Source: Dipteris shenzhenensis
Lineage: Eukaryota > Polypodiophyta > Polypodiopsida > Gleicheniales
Assembly: GCA_047967505.1 (NCBI GenBank)
Contig: CM106538.1
Length of the DNA stretch: 64,000 nucleotides
Direction: 5' to 3' (one strand)
Positions within the stretch are counted from its first letter, which is position 1; each line of letters opens with the position of its first letter. Below, piece by piece: positions 31,706 to 43,785 of this stretch. A program made the position numbers and the translations under genes. The notes beneath the pieces were generated by a model. It worked only from the letters and a program-made list of their open reading frames with translations. It ran no database searches and was not told where the DNA came from.

Positions 31706-32330
31706 ACATACATAGGCTTCGAATAATGATGATTCTCAAACATACATGATGATTCTCACCTCTCTTTTCCCCTTTTCTTTCTCTTTTTCCCTCTTTTAAA
31801 GCAACAAAGAAGTCATGTCACTAATCCTATAGCTTAAAATACCTGTAAGACATTGAGCAAGCTTAGAATCCTACAGCCTAACATTGAGCAAACATTTACA
31901 TACTCTTTCATTCTTTGAATTAGAGTGACAAAAATCTGTATCTATTTGCTGAATGGTAGGCTATTGAAGCTTCGCATGGGGAAAAAGAGAGAAGAAAAGA
32001 GAGGAGAACAAAGAGAGAAAAAGAGAGGAGAAAAAGGAGAAAAGAGAGGAGAAAAAAGATAAAAAAAGAGAGGAGATAAGAGAGAAAAAGAGAGAAAGTG
32101 AAAATATAAAAAGTGGGGATAAAAGAGAAAAAAAGAGAAGGAAAGAGAGGAGAAAAGAGAGGAAAATAGAGGAAAAGAGAGGAGAAAAAAGAGAGAAAAA
32201 GAGAGGAGATAAGAGAGAAAAAAAGAGGAGATAAGAGAGGAAAAGAGAGGATAAAAGAGAGTCACAATTCAAACATACATAGGCTTCAAATAATGATGAT
32301 TCTCAAACATACATGATGATTATCAAAACA
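31692..32330. repeat. Direct repeat flanking a 285-bp purine tract
   Basis: A block of about 65 bp starting TCACAATTCAAACATACATA occurs at 31692-31757 and again at 32263-32328. Between them 31975-32262 is nearly pure purine on plus (AAAAGAGAGGAGAAAA-type). The repeat includes the end of an exon of copy C, so a local tandem duplication of about 570 bp is the simplest reading. Confidence 0.7.
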
Positions 32331-32339
32331 AACAATATC

Positions 32340-33035
32340 CAAATAATGAGTCAAATTAATGTGGGAGCTAATCTCATTAAGGCCAAGACACTTGTATCCG
32401 ACCACCCATACTTTGCTTGCCGATTCAAGATTGAGAGACAAGCCCACAGTTTAGACATCCTAGCACCCTCATACAACTGTGTTGATTACAACTCTCGCAT
32501 ATTGACCTGAGACTCTGCCATCACATGTACATGTGATGTAGTGCCTCTGAAAATAGAATCCATCATGTCCACCATACCCTCGTTATCATCTGGCACATCC
32601 GGGAGACTATAGTCCTACCCAAAGTATGAAGGTATATGTGCACCCTCGCCACTCTCCTCATCCTGTCTCAAGATTTTGTGTAAATATAAGATCTTGTCTC
32701 AAGGATTCGTGTCATAATGGTATCCAATATTAATCACAAACTCAAATAGGATTGACTTATTGATGATCCATCACCATGTGCAACACCAACGATTGGTACT
32801 GGTTCGGGCTCCTCCCCATACATCCGCAAGTGGCACATGATGATATGATGTTGATGTCGTACTTCTTACTTGCAATGAGTGCAATGAGAATACAACCTCT
32901 CTGTAAGCCACTCTGTGCTCCTGGGCATTGGCGCATCATCTGACGAGCTTCCACTCGTCCCTTCCATCTACACACTTCCAAAATCACAACATGAGCTGCA
33001 AGGAAATCTATTAAGATCCAAAAAATAGCCACCCA
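32340..33035 (-). pseudogene. TNP2 copy C, 5' exons
   Basis: Minus-strand pieces match the N-terminal part of CACTA transposases: M-Y-G-E-E-P-E-P near 32800 (the H-G-E end of a Transpos_assoc-like domain), then D-Y-S-L-P-D-V-P-D-D-N-E-G-M near 32590. A block with L-N-C-G-L then follows near 32440. Frames are broken and exon borders uncertain. It would join the core at 31705 across an intron that now holds the purine tract. Confidence 0.5.
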
Positions 33036-34261
33036 TGAGCACCTTTTCTCTCTTTTGACAATAAGTGCCCTAAACCGTCGCTATATAGCGACGCTTTGCC
33101 CTATTCCATCGCTATATAGCGATGTTTTTTGGATATAAATGTTGCTATATAGCGATGCTGGGGCTTGAACTCGAAACCCCATGCGACATCGTCTTTCACA
33201 TCTCTATTGCGGGAAAAGCAAAAATCTCTCCTCCCACCTTATATTCAACGATCTCGCTTTCCTCTTCTCTATTGCCCACTCCTCACCCCTACCCAGCCCC
33301 TCTCCCAACAGTTGTGCTCCCTCTCTGCTTGTGTGAAAGGAAGTTTTTCAAGAAGGTGAGCCTCTTTAAGCAATATAGGTTCATTTTTTGTGAGATTTTG
33401 TTTTGTGAGTGTTGAAACATGTTTCTCCTTGTATTGTTAAGGCTATGTGCTAATTTTCATGCTTGATTTTTAGAGGTTAAGGAAAAAAAACGAGATTTGG
33501 TGAAAGAAAGAAGACTCACCTCTTCTCTTTTTGGTATTTCTCTTCCTCCTCTTTCTCCTTGTTTGTAGGCTTATGCTTTCTCCTTATAGGCTAATGCTTG
33601 TCTCCTCAATCCAATCCCTTTGAGAAGTTGCTTCTCTAAACTCCTCCTTCCTCTAACTAGTTATCTAAAAGATGGTATGTTCCCTCTCTTTTATAGATCC
33701 AGTCCACAAAACACCCGAGCGGGACTTTTCCAGGTAAGAAAGTGCTTTCTCTTTTTTCCTTTTGTTATTTTCGTTATTTGCATTGGTGTGACGCTCCCAT
33801 TTTGTATATGAAATATTTTGGAATATATATCACAGATAGTGTTCAAAAAGGATGGTTTTGATGCTTTGAATGTTTTGGGAAAGTTTGGTGTTGGTCAAAA
33901 AATTTTGGTTTTTGTCCATTATGGTGTCGGCTGGATTTTGCAGCTTGATTTTGAGTTGGTTAGAGAAATAATTTGAAGAAACTCTGTATGAGAAAGTTTT
34001 AGATCTTATTGAGTAGAAAAACTTTGTTCTAGTGAAAAATTTGTGGTTCACTCATTTGCATGCCTGTATGGAGGTCAAAAGTTGCTAACAAAGTGGTTTT
34101 GAGCTAAAAGTGCATCTAGATTTCCATGTCGAGTTGCAGGCATTAGATGGAGGTCAAGATGGAAGAATTAGACATGAAAGGTCAAATGCAAAGGGAATGA
34201 AGACGGTCTGATCTTCGAGATGAGCTATTGAGCTTGTTTATTGGATCTATGAGGCGGGCGT
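33036..34261. other. Non-coding spacer with short palindromes
   Basis: Three copies of TCGCTATATAGCGA-type palindromes lie at 33078-33156. 33180-33350 is pyrimidine-rich, followed by an AAG/GTGAGC string near 33355 that could be a leader exon border, but no coding exon follows. 33350-34260 is AT-rich with nothing else recognised. Confidence 0.4.
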
Positions 34262-34489
34262 TGTGATACTCCGAACAGGGCCATTTTCATGCCTTTTATA
34301 AAGAGAGACGTCCAGATTTCGTACGCGTTCACTATCAAAAGAGCACGCTAAAAGAAGGTGAAAAGCACACGCACGCTTTTTGAGAAAAGCTATTTTTGGC
34401 CGAATTTGGGGGCTTTTGGCCGTCTTCTTTTGGAATCATGAAAGGCTATAAAAGAAGAGGAGATCGTGAGAAGAACACACAATCCAACG

Positions 34490-34640
34490 CATGCATATCG
34501 AGGCTACGTGAAAGAGAAGAGAAGGCACGCATATCGAGGCTGCGCGAAAGCGAAGAGAAGGCACACATATCGAGGTTGCTCGAGAGAAGAGAAGGCACAC
34601 ATATCAAGGCACTGCGGAAGTGACAATTAGCGCACGCGAA
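34490..34640 (+). repeat. 36-bp tandem repeat inside the gypsy D LTR
   Basis: ATATCGAGG recurs at 34495, 34531, 34567 and (ATATCAAGG) 34601, each followed by a GAAAG/GAAGAGAAGG purine run. It lies just downstream of the TATA box, in the part expected to be transcribed as R/U5. Confidence 0.65.
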
Positions 34641-34945
34641 TCGAGGCAGTGCAAAGAAGAAGATAAGATCAAGATATTTTGAGAGTGAGAGTGTGATTGA
34701 GATTTGATCATTTGATTTGAACATCTTCATGCGAGTGAGAGTGAGAGTGAGATAGCTCGGGGGTGGACGGGTGGTATCGAGCTCCTTCACGGAGTGATTC
34801 TTCTCCAAAATTATTGTAAAGACTCATCAGTTTGATTCATACTGCAATCTCTCTTCTTGTTCATTCGTGATTATTATCTTGCTACAATTTTGATCGTGAT
34901 TGTGAAAGAACAGTGCGTGACAAGTGGTATCAGAGCCCAATTTCG

Positions 34946-36094
34946 ATGGCAGACAACGAGGCAATTATGAAGAAACTAGAAGAACAAGATTCATTGATTC
35001 GAAGGCTAACCATGGAATTAAATAGATTGTCCAAAGGAAAAGGCGTAGCGGATGATGGAGCTAGTGGTGGTGTTGTTGGCAGAAATTTAGAAGATGAAGA
35101 GGTCTATGTCGGCGTACCGAACCGAAGGAGACAAACAGGTGAGGAAGATGTTGCCGAATCTACTCTTTTGCAATTTTTTAAGAAAGCGAAACTATTTAAA
35201 TTTGATGGTGAGAAGAAGACCAGGGAAGATTTGGAAGTGTAGCTTGAAGAACTTGAAGATTTCTTTGCTCTACAAGAGCTTGATGAAGCGGGAAAGGCTA
35301 AGATCGTAGCACTACAATTACGTGGAGTTGCAAAACTATGGTCGAAGTCGCATGTGCAAATCCGACAACATCAAGATCAACCCATCACATGGGCTAAATT
35401 CAGAACTGCAGCTGAAAAGAGGTATTGTTCTCCACATTATTATATGGAAAAGAAGATGGAGTTCTATAATTTTAAGCAAGTATAAGAGGGAAAACATAAT
35501 CTCTCTGTGGATGAGTATAAAGAGAAGTTCCTACGATTACATAAGTACGTACCTGAGGTCACAGGTGAAGCTCTTACTCACAAATTTGTGGAAGGGCTTA
35601 AGGAAGATCTTTTATATATCATGAAAGGAACACGATCAAGTGATTTCTTGGATGCTGTGGCTAAGGCCGAAAACTTTGAAAAGATGGAAGAATATAACCT
35701 AAGAAAGATAGCAAAATCAAAGTTCATTCCAACAGGTCATCGTTCTCAAGGGTCACAAGGTTCAGGTATGCCTCAACGAAAACGTGATTATTCGAATATG
35801 CCTATATTTCAAGAGAGGAGTAGCCAACCTAGGTACAACCAAGTGGGAAGGCCAAACTTTAATAACCAAAATCAGAATCAGAATCAAAATCAAAATAAAA
35901 GAAATAAAGGAGTTTCAAATCAGAAAACCCAAGAAAATGCACCTTGGAAAAGTGATCAAGAGATTATTGAATGGGCAAGAAGATTGGGATTATGTTTCCG
36001 ATGTGGTGAGCAAGGTCACCGAACATTTGAGTGCCCGAATAAAGCAAAATTTAATTTTATGAAAGGACCAATTATGGGAGCAAAGACGAATTAG
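34946..36094 (+). pseudogene. Gypsy D gag
   Basis: One frame of 382 codons broken only by TAG at 35240-35242 and TAA at 35483-35485, both at positions where Gln fits. It starts M-A-D-N-E-A-I-M-K-K-L with a coiled-coil-like N-terminus. A capsid part follows (F-K-F-D-G, L-R-G-V-A-K-L-W, T-W-A-K-F), then an N-Q repeat near 35870, then the zinc knuckle C-F-R-C-G-E-Q-G-H-R-T-F-E-C (about 35994-36035). It would form the particle and bind element RNA. Start chosen because ATG 34946 follows the primer site and opens the frame. Confidence 0.9.
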
Positions 36095-36215
36095 ATGAAT
36101 CCAACCATCGACGAAGCGGGGACAAAGGTAAGTGCTTGGAACCTATGAAATGTATGGCATCTTCCACAACTCATATGCATGCATCTGTGATTAAAGTAAT
36201 GGGGAAAATTGGGAA

Positions 36216-36614
36216 TCAATCTTGAGGGCGAGCACCTTTGGCCATAGTAGAGTTCTGTGTGCGATTAGCACTCTGCTTCCCTGTGTTTTGGAAATTTGTA
36301 ATGCGCTCTGCGTAAGCAATAGCGCCAGCTGTGGTGGTGATGTTTGCTTTAAGGACATCATTCTCAGTTAAACCATCAATCTCCAGCACCAATGTGGTGA
36401 ACTGAGAGATGTAGGAAGACAGGGAGCCTGTTTGCTCTAACTGTTGGAGTTTTGAGCATGCTTGGAAGTCCGCATTGGCAGGTATGAGTCTAAAGGATAG
36501 TGAGACTGATGCTCTTTGGGCTTGGAGTGGGGTCGTGCACCTCGTAGCAATTGATTGGATGATTCCACTAGGTCCTTTGTATACAACAGTTTTGGGAGGA
36601 GCATTGTAGAGCAT
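36216..36614 (-). pseudogene. Gag fragment of an LTR retroelement
   Basis: Minus frame, about 130 residues, no stop. It contains L-Q-Q-L-E-Q-T-G-S-L-S-S-Y-I-S-Q-F and I-D-G-L-T-E-N-D-V-L, typical of a retrotransposon gag capsid. Neither end is a natural border; it abuts gypsy D on the left and the HGKG-motif gene on the right. The element family is not clear. Confidence 0.55.
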
Positions 36615-36615
36615 C

Positions 36616-38600
36616 CCCGGTGTTCAAGAAGGCATTGTGGAAGAGGGTGTCATGCGGTGTGTACATTGAGCATGGTGCATGTTTTTTGGAGTGTACCCAG
36701 ACTGAGTTGTACACTCAGTTTGTAGAGGCACACCTGGAGTTCAGGATTGGGCAGAGGTCATTTGAGCGATGCAGGCCATGGTTTGTGCGATGCTCTCAGG
36801 AGCATGACACATGCTGTTGTCGCTACCATGTGGATTTTGGATTGATGTATGACGTATTCTATTTCCTTGATGGTCATAGGGGAGTGGTTCCTACTAGCCC
36901 TCACGACTTCATTCATTCCATATTGTGTACATGAGATGGCGATGCTTTATTCCACTCCCTTGATTGTGTGGAAGGCCAGTTGCACTAGATACTTGTGATG
37001 TGCAAATGGTTCATTGGCAGCAGTATGAGTACAGTACCCTAACATTAGATGGTGGTGCACAGTCGAGGAGGTTGCAACTTGTGGGGAAGGAGACACCACG
37101 TGTTGTATTCATTGATAGTTTTCAAGGGAAGCTGTACCGCTACATACGCCACTCGCACACTACGAAGTGGGAGGATCATCAGTTCCGTGCATGTTTGAGG
37201 ACATTTCCTATAGGGGTGATTGTCTCAGTGGTGGACCTTGTGGAGAATTATACCTTTGCATCATAGCATGAGATCCAATTGGAGTATTATTTCTCCGAAC
37301 AGGTGACGTGTGATTGAGTTATTGGTTTTTTTATGGCCTCATTATATTGAATTATTTCAATAGTCATATTTTTTTTCAATGCCATATTATAGGTTGCTAT
37401 ATTTGTGCACATTAGCTATCGTCATGCACAGGCTCATGTGGATGGCATTGATAGCACCATGGACTCACGCGTCATTGTGCGAGAGTATCACTTCTACATT
37501 AGTGATGATCGATCGAATCTCGATCGCATGATGCCCATTTTGTGTAGCATTGCTTCACTTTGCATGATAGTTCTTGAGGGATCATGGTGTCACATGGCAG
37601 CAGCACTGGATCTAGTCAGATGGCTATGGTGGTCAGTTCAAATTTGCTAGATAGTTTTATTGGTTCTGCAGATGGCACCGTGAGACAGGCATTCCGATCA
37701 CATGGAGCTACTTCGAGACAGGGCACGGTAAGGGAGAGCATGATGGTGTAGGTGCTTACATGAAGCGTGCTTTGCATCGATACTAGTTGTGTCACAGTGC
37801 CGATCACTTCAAGGATGCACATGATGTGGTGCGGTGGTGCAGCCAGCACTTATCCACTAGTGCTATCTCCTTGTTTCAGTCGCGTGACGATAGGGTGGTG
37901 AGCTAGTATTTTTGGTGCGTGGACATTGGGAGTCTTGATCAGTCTAGGCCTTTTGATTGTCCTTCAGTGTCTAGCACTCTTTATTTCCATTCCATCAGGA
38001 GCATAGGTGAGTCTCACCCCACGATCTTTTCTCGACGGTTTGCATGTTTTTGCTCCGCATGCATTGATGATGATTGGGGAGGGTGCTCCATGATACCATG
38101 GGCCGATCCATGGGCACGGCGATTGCTTTCTCCCTTCCAGCCTTGGGAGGAGGTACATGATGATCAAGATGCGGGATTCAGTTCCTATAGAGATTATGAC
38201 CAGCTTATAGATATGTTGCGTATTGGTGATATCTTCGCGGTCATTGCTCCGGAGGGCAATGAGGAGGGTGTGGATTATTACTTGTTGCGATGCTCTATGG
38301 TGAAGAGTGTGCTAAATGAGGATACAGTGGATGGGCATGGGATGCACTTCAATGCTCATAGCATGATCGTAGGTGGCCACTATTTTCAGTAGATACAGAG
38401 GCATGGTTGCTATATTGAGTTCCAGTAGTACATGGCGGATTAGGAGGCATACATGTATTCTCATCTTGTTGTCGCGATCAAGATTACTATGAGTCGTGTT
38501 CGCACTCGCAAGGTGACATCCACTCCACAATGGTGCCTTGCAGTGGAGGATCATGAGAGCATACTTACAACTATTGGCATGAGAGCCGATCCTGAGGAGT
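36616..38600 (+). pseudogene. Decayed gene of an unnamed transposase-like family (HGKG..DG motif)
   Basis: Plus frames in order: L-Y-T-Q-F-V-E-A-H then C-R-Y-H-V-D-F-G-L-M-Y-D (36710-36850), D-L-V-E-N-Y-T-F (near 37236), Y-F-S-E-Q-V-T and H-I-S-Y-R (37290-37430), and S-D-G-Y-G-G-Q-F-K (37616-37642). Then W-S-Y-F-E-T-G-H-G-K-G-E-H-D-G-V-G-A (37706-37756) and K-R-A-L follow, with a long tail to about 38600. From memory, the order D..ENY-F, SDG..-Q-K and GHGK..DG-GG..KR occurs in an uncharacterised family common in animal genomes. The acidic residues suggest an RNase H-like nuclease, which is inference. An intron is likely at about 37303-37391. Stops are TAG/TGA plus one frameshift near 37525. 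Confidence 0.5.
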
Positions 38601-38924
38601 AGCACATTACATATCATAGTTTTGGGATCATCAGTTGATCAGATAGATTTTTATTGAGTATCACTAGTTGATTACATATTTTTGTATTCAATATGTATAG
38701 GCTCATTGTGTGACCGTACCATTGTAATTTTCATGGACTCATATTTTGTATTTCACTATGATGGTTTTATACATGTTCATACACATCATTGTATTAGATT
38801 CTATTTTACACATGATGTCCGTTGTCTTCTCAATGGGATTTGTTGTTTCTGTAAAACAAAAAATTGTTTATTAGTAGTAATGTTGTAATTGTGTTTTGTG
38901 CTTTAGGACATTTAAAAATGTGAC
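38601..38924. other. AT-rich spacer
   Basis: Follows the end of the HGKG-motif gene. No coding or repeat signal seen apart from AT richness. Confidence 0.3.
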
Positions 38925-40850
38925 TAAGAAAATTCGTGCACGTACTAACCAAATACGCATGTGGACTTATCTGTTGGGGATGAAACTCTGCACGGCTCTT
39001 AGGCTACCCTAGACCTACATCCATGCAAGATTTGGTCTCTGAATGATTTGGTATGTGCCATGTGGAAGGTATAATGCATACATTTTTGCATGCACTCACT
39101 ACTAGTGATGACTACGTATTAAAAATGGTGCATGTACTAACCAAATATGCATGTGGACTTATCTGTTGGGGATAAAACTTTGCGCGGCTCTTAGGCTACC
39201 CTAGACCTACATCCATGCAAGATTTGGTCTCCAATTGATTTGGTATGTGCCACGTGGAAGGTATAATGCGTACATTTTTACAATCCCTACTAGTGACTAC
39301 GTATGAAAAATAGCACACGTACTAACCAAATATGCATGTGGACTTATCTATTGGGGATGAAACTTTGCACAGCTCTTAGGCTACCCTAGACCTACATCCA
39401 TGGCAGATTTGGTCTCCAAATGATTTGGTATGTGCCACATGGAAGGTATAATGCGTACATTTTTGCATGCACTCACTACTAGTGACTACGTATGGAAAAT
39501 GGCACACGTACTAACCAAATACGCAGGTGGACTTATCTGTTGGGAATGAAACTTCGCATGGCTCTTAGGCTACCCTAGAACTACATCCATGCAAGATTTG
39601 GTCTCCAATTGATTTGGTATGTGCCACGTGGAAGGTATAATGCATACATTTTTGCAAGCACTCCCTACTATTGACTACGTATGAAAAATGGTGCACGTAC
39701 TAACCAAATATGCATGTGGACTTATCTGTTGGGGATGAAACTTTGCACCGCTCTTAGGATACCTTAAACCTACATCCATACAAGATTTGGTCTCCAAGTT
39801 ATTTGGTATGTGTCACGTGGAAGGTATAATGGGTACATTTTTACAATCCCTACTAGTGACTACCTATGAAAAATGGCGCACGTACTAACCAAATACGCAT
39901 GTGGACTTATCTTTTGGGGATGAAACTTTGCACAGTTCTTAGGCTACCCTAGACCTACATCCATGCACGATTTGGTCTCTAACTGATTTGGTATGTGCCA
40001 TGTGGAAGGTATAATGCGTACATTTTTACAATCCCTACTATAGTGACTACGTATGAAAAATGATGCATGTACCAACCAAATATGCATGTGGACTCATCTG
40101 TTGAAGATGAAACTTTGTGCAGCTCTTAGGCTGCCCTAGACCTACATCCATGCAAGATTTGGTCTCCAACTGATTTGGTATGTGCCACGTGAAAGGTATA
40201 ATGCATACATTTTTACAATCCCTACTAGTGACTACGTATGAAAAATGATGCACGTACTAACCAAATACGCATGTGGGCTTATCTGTTGGGGATGAAACTT
40301 TGCATCACTCTTAGGCTACCCTACACGTACATCCATGTAAGATTTGGTCTCCAACTGATTTGGTATGTGCCACGTGGAAGGTATAATGCGTACATTTTTA
40401 CAATCCCTACTAGTGACTACGCATGAAAAATGGCGCATGTACTAACCAAATACGCATGTGGACTTATATGTTGGGGATGAAACTTTACACAACTCTTAGA
40501 TACTGTAGACGTACATCCATGCAAGATTTGGTCTCCAACTAATTTGGTATGTGCCACGTGGAAGGTATAATGCGTACATTTTTACAATCCCTACTAGTGA
40601 CCGTATAAAAAATGGCGCACGTACTAACCAAATATGTATGTGGGCTTATCTATTGGGGATGAAACTTTGCATGGCTCTTAGGCTACCCTAGACCTACATA
40701 CATGCAATATTGGGTCTCCAACTGATTTGGTATGTGCCACGTGGAAGGTATAATGCGTACAGTTTTACAATCCCTACTAGTGACTATGTATGAAAAATGG
40801 CACACGTACTAACCAAATACGCATGTGGACTTATCTGTTGAGGATGATTT
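38925..40850. repeat. Satellite-like tandem array, unit about 186 bp, 10-11 copies
   Basis: The anchor ACTAACCAAATA recurs at 38944, 39136, 39321, 39510, 39699, 39884, 40071 (ACCAACC), 40257, 40441, 40623 and 40808, with spacings of 182-192. Each unit also holds GGCTACCCTAGACCTACAT, GATTTGGTCTCC, GTGCCACGTGGAAGG and GTATAATGCGTACATTTTT in the same order. Units differ by scattered changes. The array ends cleanly inside a unit near 40850. No open frame is conserved between units. Confidence 0.95.
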
Positions 40851-41045
40851 TGGACCAATCGTACATAATCATGTATTAATATTTGACACATGTTACTACC
40901 AATGAGCACCATTCCATGCTAAACATTGACATTTTTTTCTTAATCTACAATTTACAAAAATTAGGTACAATATTAGTGTAATAATTGCAAGCATTGATGT
41001 ATACGAAATTCAATATGATATTCAAAATGATCAAGTTCATGGCAC

Positions 41046-41092
<47 letters not shown>

Positions 41093-41389
41093 TACTTGAA
41101 CACCTTTTCAATGCTTAATGTTTACAATTACTTCACACGGCATTATTTTTTAAATACCTTATGTATTAGATGTGTGAATTGAGATATCTGAAATTCAAAA
41201 TGATACTCCTAATTTTAAATGTTTATGTTAGATTTGATCAAACTATAAACTGAGATAAACAAAGTAAGAAGAACATCATGAAAGTACCAAAATGCTTATA
41301 CATCATAAAAGTAAGAACAACATCATGAAAGTACCAAAATGAATGTGTACATCATCATCATCATCGTGCAGAAGTGCATCCCTAAACAA
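40851..41389. other. AT-rich spacer with a (GA)n microsatellite
   Basis: 41049-41088 is an unbroken run of about 20 GA units. A short duplicated string (GTAAGAACAACATCATGAAA) lies near 41260-41330. No gene seen. Confidence 0.6.
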
Positions 41390-42921
41390 GATATGTGTGA
41401 AGCCTAAACAATCATCCTGAATTAGAATCTGATAACTCCACATATGATCCTCTAGTCGTCCTTTCACGTGGCTCTTGTATGACCTGTTGCCAAACCGTCC
41501 TGTGTGCCCTCAGGTAAAGCCGGATCAGATGGACCAGCCTCAGCTCCTGGATCAGATGGGCCAGCCTCATCCTGATAAAGAGGAGGGCATGCTACACGAG
41601 CCACCACTGCCATCTCTGCCTCCCACGCCTCCTCTATGTATGCGCACCTTAGCTCCCGAAGTCGTGCATCTGCAAATACTCGTGCCTCAAATCCAGTGCG
41701 AGTAATCATCTCTACATGTAGAAGACACTGGTCTCGACCCCACCCAAGCTGTTGCTCCACCCACTACTATAATTATATATGAAGCTCTACCTCTTGCTCA
41801 ATACGACGTGCCTCCTCTGCTCGTGCCTCGTCATCTGGCATGAAATCACCATATGAGAAGCGTCGCGAAACACACGCTGCAACCACTGAAGTATCAGCAC
41901 CCTCCTGTTGCAACAACACTCTCTGTGCCTCCTCCCTGTAGTGCTCTGTCAAGACCACGTGGGCAAATGGATCAATGGCCTAACAATGATCAGGATATAG
42001 ATCATCCATGCCTAGTCCTTTGTATGTGGCCATATCAATGTCAGCAAAGCATACAGGGCAGACTAATCCTACCACCATGTGGCGGGTCATGCAATGGAGA
42101 TGTGCAATGTGGCCGCACCCTAGTCCAAACCACCCTATGGTGTCAAAATCCTCATGGCAAAGGATGCAGGTGGTGGTAGGAAGCTTGGCTATGACTAGTG
42201 CATCTATGGGTGTCCTAGTCAGCACATCTATAGGAGGAGCGGGGTACAGGGCCACACTGGGGTTGATCCTATGGCGAGATGGATCACGACTAATATGTCT
42301 CAACTACAAAATATAGTGCTCCGCTCGATGGTAGGCTATGCATGTCCGAATCCTCTGCTCCTCCAAATCTGCCTCCAATTGTCGTACATGAGACTCCATA
42401 TCTTGTCGCAATAGATGTGCCTGCCAAGCAAACATGTCGCATACATGGTGAGAATGAACCAAAAAACTTCAGTTCAAAACATGCAACAAAAAAATACACT
42501 AAAATAATCAGAATAACTAACCTCAACCCTCGACTCAGCCAACAATGCCTCCAACTCTGTAATCCATGCATCTCGAGTATCCAACTCATGCTGAGGCGGT
42601 GTAGATGTGGGAGGTGGTGTAGATGTGGGAGGCTCCATAGATGTGGGAGGTGGAATTGAAAGTGATCTCGATAGGGCAGAGACCATGTCGTGCAAGGATG
42701 AGGCCACTGAATGAACATCCCCCCTAATCCATCCTCCAATAGCTCGCAATGTTTGTGCAGCTTCTGTGCCTCGCGTTGACGCCAAACACCTATAGTCTGA
42801 CGCTCCTGATGCCCCATCCTACCATGTCCCGCTCTTGGGTACTAAGGTAGTCTACCAGATGACCAAGCATAAATTCGGCGTATAGCTGCATGGCAAATGA
42901 CCTGGCTATCTGACGATTATT

Positions 42922-43642
42922 TCATTTTCAAAGAAATTTCAAACTTTGTGTTAAAGATGCTACACTTCCCTAATTTAAAAAATAATATAAAAACTACTTT
43001 AATCTCTTTTTTAAAATAAACGAAATAGATTATTTTAAAAAACAAAATATATACATTTTGACATTTAAATAAAAATTTCACTAACTTGACAAATAATATA
43101 AAAGCTACTTTAAACTCTTATTTTCTTTTTTTAAATAGATGATTTCTGAAAACAAAATATAAATATTTTTATATTTAATTCAAAACTTCACTAATTTAAA
43201 AAATAACATAAAAACTACTTTAATCTCTCTTTTTTTTAATAGATGATTTTAATAAACAAAATATATACATTTTGACATTTAAATAAAAACTTCACTAACT
43301 TAAATAATATAAAAGCTACCTTAAACTCTTATTTTCTTTTTTTTAAAAAGATGATTAAAAAAATAAAATTTAAACATTTTTGTATTTAAATAAAAAAAGC
43401 ACTAATTTAAAAAATAACATAAAAACTACTTTAATCTCTTTTTTTTTAATAGATGATTTAAAAAAACAAAATATATACATTTTCACATTTTAAATAAAAA
43501 CTTACGTAATTAAAAAAATAATTTAAAAAAACTTTAAAATGCATTTAAAATTTTGAAATATTTTATAATTAAATTAGATATTATTATAAACTAAAATTTA
43601 AATAAATTTTCACAAAAAAAAAAGCTACATAAAAAAAACCTT
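42922..43642 (-). other. Long AT-rich intron of the RING gene with internal tandem repeat
   Basis: A unit of about 115-120 bp containing CACTAATTTAAAAAATAA, AAAACTACTTTAATCTCT and AAACAAAATATATACATTTT repeats about five times between 42960 and 43520. Units are diverged. Non-coding. Confidence 0.6.
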
Positions 43643-43776
43643 ACGTGGAATCTCCTGCTCCGTCCATCTCCATCGCTCCGTCGTTGTCCGTCGGTCCTTG
43701 TCTGTCGCTCTCGCAATTTCGTCGATTTTGATGAGGAGGAGCTCGATCGAGGTTTGAAGAATGATGGGGTTCCTCT

Positions 43777-43785
43777 CTTTATATA
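43777..43785 (-). promoter_or_regulatory. TATA box of the RING gene
   Basis: Minus strand reads TATATAAAG in a stretch GTATATAAAGAGAGG, about 105 bases before the ATG at 43673. The palindrome array begins about 20 bases farther upstream. Confidence 0.55.

Larger units (their letters stand above)
34262..36225 (+). mobile_element. Gypsy D: 5' LTR, primer site and gag of a truncated Ty3/gypsy element
   Basis: A putative LTR 34262-34922 (TGTGATACTCCG..GTGACA) is followed by the primer site TGGTATCAGAGCC at 34925-34937, then gag, then the first codons before protease (I-K-V-M-G-K-I-G-N). The element breaks at about 36225 against unrelated sequence on minus. No right LTR is present, so the left LTR start is inferred from its TG and the GGCTATAAAAGAAGAGG TATA box near 34443. 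Confidence 0.7.

Noticed and set aside
31942-32272. Ser/Leu/Phe-rich minus frames of over 100 codons
   Set aside because: Artefact of the purine tract.
38925-40850. CRISPR-like array
   Set aside because: Whole units repeat without unique spacers of constant size. This is a satellite in eukaryotic DNA.
42290-42817. A 175-codon minus frame with His/Leu-rich and membrane-like parts
   Set aside because: It is the shifted frame of RING-gene exons 2 and 3 and crosses an evident intron.
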